In this document: positions 5,936 through 6,997 of the stretch, piece after piece | How the letters are laid out: each line of letters opens with the position of its first letter | How positions within the stretch are numbered: position 1 is the first letter of the stretch | From: [Eubacterium] saphenum | Lineage (GTDB): Bacteria; Bacillota; Clostridia; Oscillospirales; Ruminococcaceae | NCBI GenBank assembly: GCA_004554555.1 | Contig: SFLN01000100.1 | Location: 1-6,997 of the forward strand | DNA: 6,997 nt | Direction of reading: 5' to 3' | The notes under the pieces: generated by a model | What the model was told of the DNA's origin: nothing | Databases searched by the model: none | Seen by the model: only the letters and a program-made list of their open reading frames with translations | Made by a program: the position numbers and the translations under genes

Positions 5936-6997
5936 ATGACTGAAATGGACATGGGCTTAGCCCCCAAAGGCAACAAAAATAAAAAGAAATCCCCCAAAAA
6001 ACAGGGCTTTTGGAAAAATCTCAGAAACTCGCTTTTCCCGCGCAAGGGCGACTCAACCGCCGAGATTATGCGGAAAATCGTGTTTCTCACGGCGCTTGTT
6101 GTGCTGGTTTGCGCGGTTGTCATTCTGATTTTGTGGTTTACGAAAAATTTCGGCGGTCACGACAACTACGTTGACGAAAACGGAAGCCAAACCGCTACTC
6201 CCGCGCACCTTGTCGAGCTGAAAAACCGTACCCCGACAACTCAGGAAATTGAACAGCTCCCGACAGGCGCAATCAACGATGAATACGCCGCCCTTTACGC
6301 GCAGAACAGCGATTTCATCGGCTGGCTGAATATCCCCGGCACAAACGTTGATTATCCCGTTATGCAGACCGACGACAACGACTTCTACCTCCACCGCAAT
6401 TTCGATAAGCAGGAGGTTTTCGAGGGAACTCTTTTCGCGGATTACCGCGGGAAGATTACCTCCGAGGGTATGCCGCAGAACACCGTTATCTACGGGCACA
6501 ATATGCTGCTGAAATATCAATTCTCGGCGCTTCAGAATTACAAAAACGATATCGAGTTTCTGAAAATGTCGCCCGTTGTCGAGTTCAACACGCTTTACGG
6601 CAACGCGAAATATAAGATAATCTCGGTTTTCCTCGTCAACTGGCTTCCGAAGGACGGCGAGGTGTTCAAGTACAACAGCACGAATTATTTCAAAAATCAG
6701 TCGGAATTTTTCGATTTCGTGGTTGAGTGTATGGACAGAAGCTTGTATGAGACCGGCGTTGACATCGAGTACGGCGACGAGTTCCTCACGCTCTCCACCT
6801 GCGATAAGTCTACATATATGGATTTGCGGCTGGTTGTGGTTGCACGAAAGGTTCGCGAAAACGAAAATCCGAATGTTGACACGTCCAAAATTGTCAAAAA
6901 GGACAGCGTGAAATATTTCGAGGGCTACTACGACATTTACAGCGGTTACGGCGGAAAGGATTATTTTTGGCACGGCAGGACTTGGGACACGTCAATT
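5936..6997 (+). CDS. Class B sortase, third tandem copy, 3' end beyond the window
   Basis: The frame is open from ATG 5936 to the last base, giving 354 residues with no stop. By comparison with its neighbours only a few residues are missing. Residues 1-46 are cytoplasmic and very basic (KGNKNKKKSPKKQGF), with a membrane helix at about 47-69. The catalytic set is His188 (YGHNM), Cys289 (TLSTC) and Arg298 (DLRLVVVARKV). It is the most divergent copy. The glycine two residues after HNM in the other copies is replaced (HNMLLKYQF against HNMHTGEFF and HNMQSGEYF), and NWLPKDGEVF replaces NTQ..GEVF, so it may prefer another sorting signal. The C-terminal tail keeps VDTSK and ends in GRTWDTSI. It starts 18 bp after the second sortase. 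Confidence 0.88.
   Translation, partial: MTEMDMGLAPKGNKNKKKSPKKQGFWKNLRNSLFPRKGDSTAEIMRKIVFLTALVVLVCAVVILILWFTKNFGGHDNYVDENGSQTATPAHLVELKNRTPTTQEIEQLPTGAINDEYAALYAQNSDFIGWLNIPGTNVDYPVMQTDDNDFYLHRNFDKQEVFEGTLFADYRGKITSEGMPQNTVIYGHNMLLKYQFSALQNYKNDIEFLKMSPVVEFNTLYGNAKYKIISVFLVNWLPKDGEVFKYNSTNYFKNQSEFFDFVVECMDRSLYETGVDIEYGDEFLTLSTCDKSTYMDLRLVVVARKVRENENPNVDTSKIVKKDSVKYFEGYYDIYSGYGGKDYFWHGRTWDTSI

Noticed and set aside
6053..6973. Minus-strand open frame of 306 codons opposite the third sortase
   Set aside because: The plus strand has a complete sortase with catalytic residues. The antisense frame has no recognisable domain and is explained by the codon bias of the real gene; similar but shorter shadows lie opposite the other genes.

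Overview
The window looks like chromosomal DNA from an anaerobic Gram-positive bacterium of the class Clostridia, possibly a gut member of the Oscillospirales/Ruminococcaceae. This is inferred from several things together: Clostridia/Bacilli-style genes (a short ThiI without a rhodanese domain, a stand-alone CinA C-terminal domain, class B sortases), strong GGAGG-type ribosome binding sites, coding DNA of intermediate GC, and a very AT-rich non-coding region. The species cannot be named from the sequence.

Bases 1-386 hold no convincing long gene but a dense regulatory region. A good promoter points left (168-196) and another points right (about 320-348). Their -10 cores match at 14 of 15 bases. 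Between them lies an array of five TGTAAC/T boxes on one face of the helix (212-270), followed by a TGAAAAATC direct repeat, also spaced 11 bp (289-308). The leftward promoter leads, after about 56 nt, into a 15-bp hairpin followed by seven U, so it probably makes a small RNA of about 97 nt or an attenuated leader for a gene beyond the left edge.

From 387 to the right edge there are six rightward genes with gaps of only 3-34 bp and no visible terminator, so they form one likely operon. They are a group I cysteine desulfurase (387-1487), the fluoride channel CrcB/Fluc (1491-1856), the tRNA 4-thiouridine synthetase ThiI (1867-3060), a stand-alone CinA C-terminal domain/PncC (3095-3607), and three tandem class B sortases (3635-4831, 4856-5917, and 5936 to beyond 6997).

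The cysteine desulfurase and ThiI form a sulfur relay for s4U in tRNA: persulfide from cysteine passes to ThiI. CrcB protects the cell from fluoride and PncC recycles deamidated NMN, so the first four genes are housekeeping. The three sortases are membrane-anchored transpeptidases with the complete His-Cys-Arg set, but no sortase substrate is in the window. They share an unusual C-terminal tail after the catalytic Arg. The most interesting points are the divergent regulatory region, which resembles a WalR/PhoP-type operator and could tie cell-envelope control to the sortases, the candidate leftward small RNA, and the tandem sortase trio with its conserved tail.
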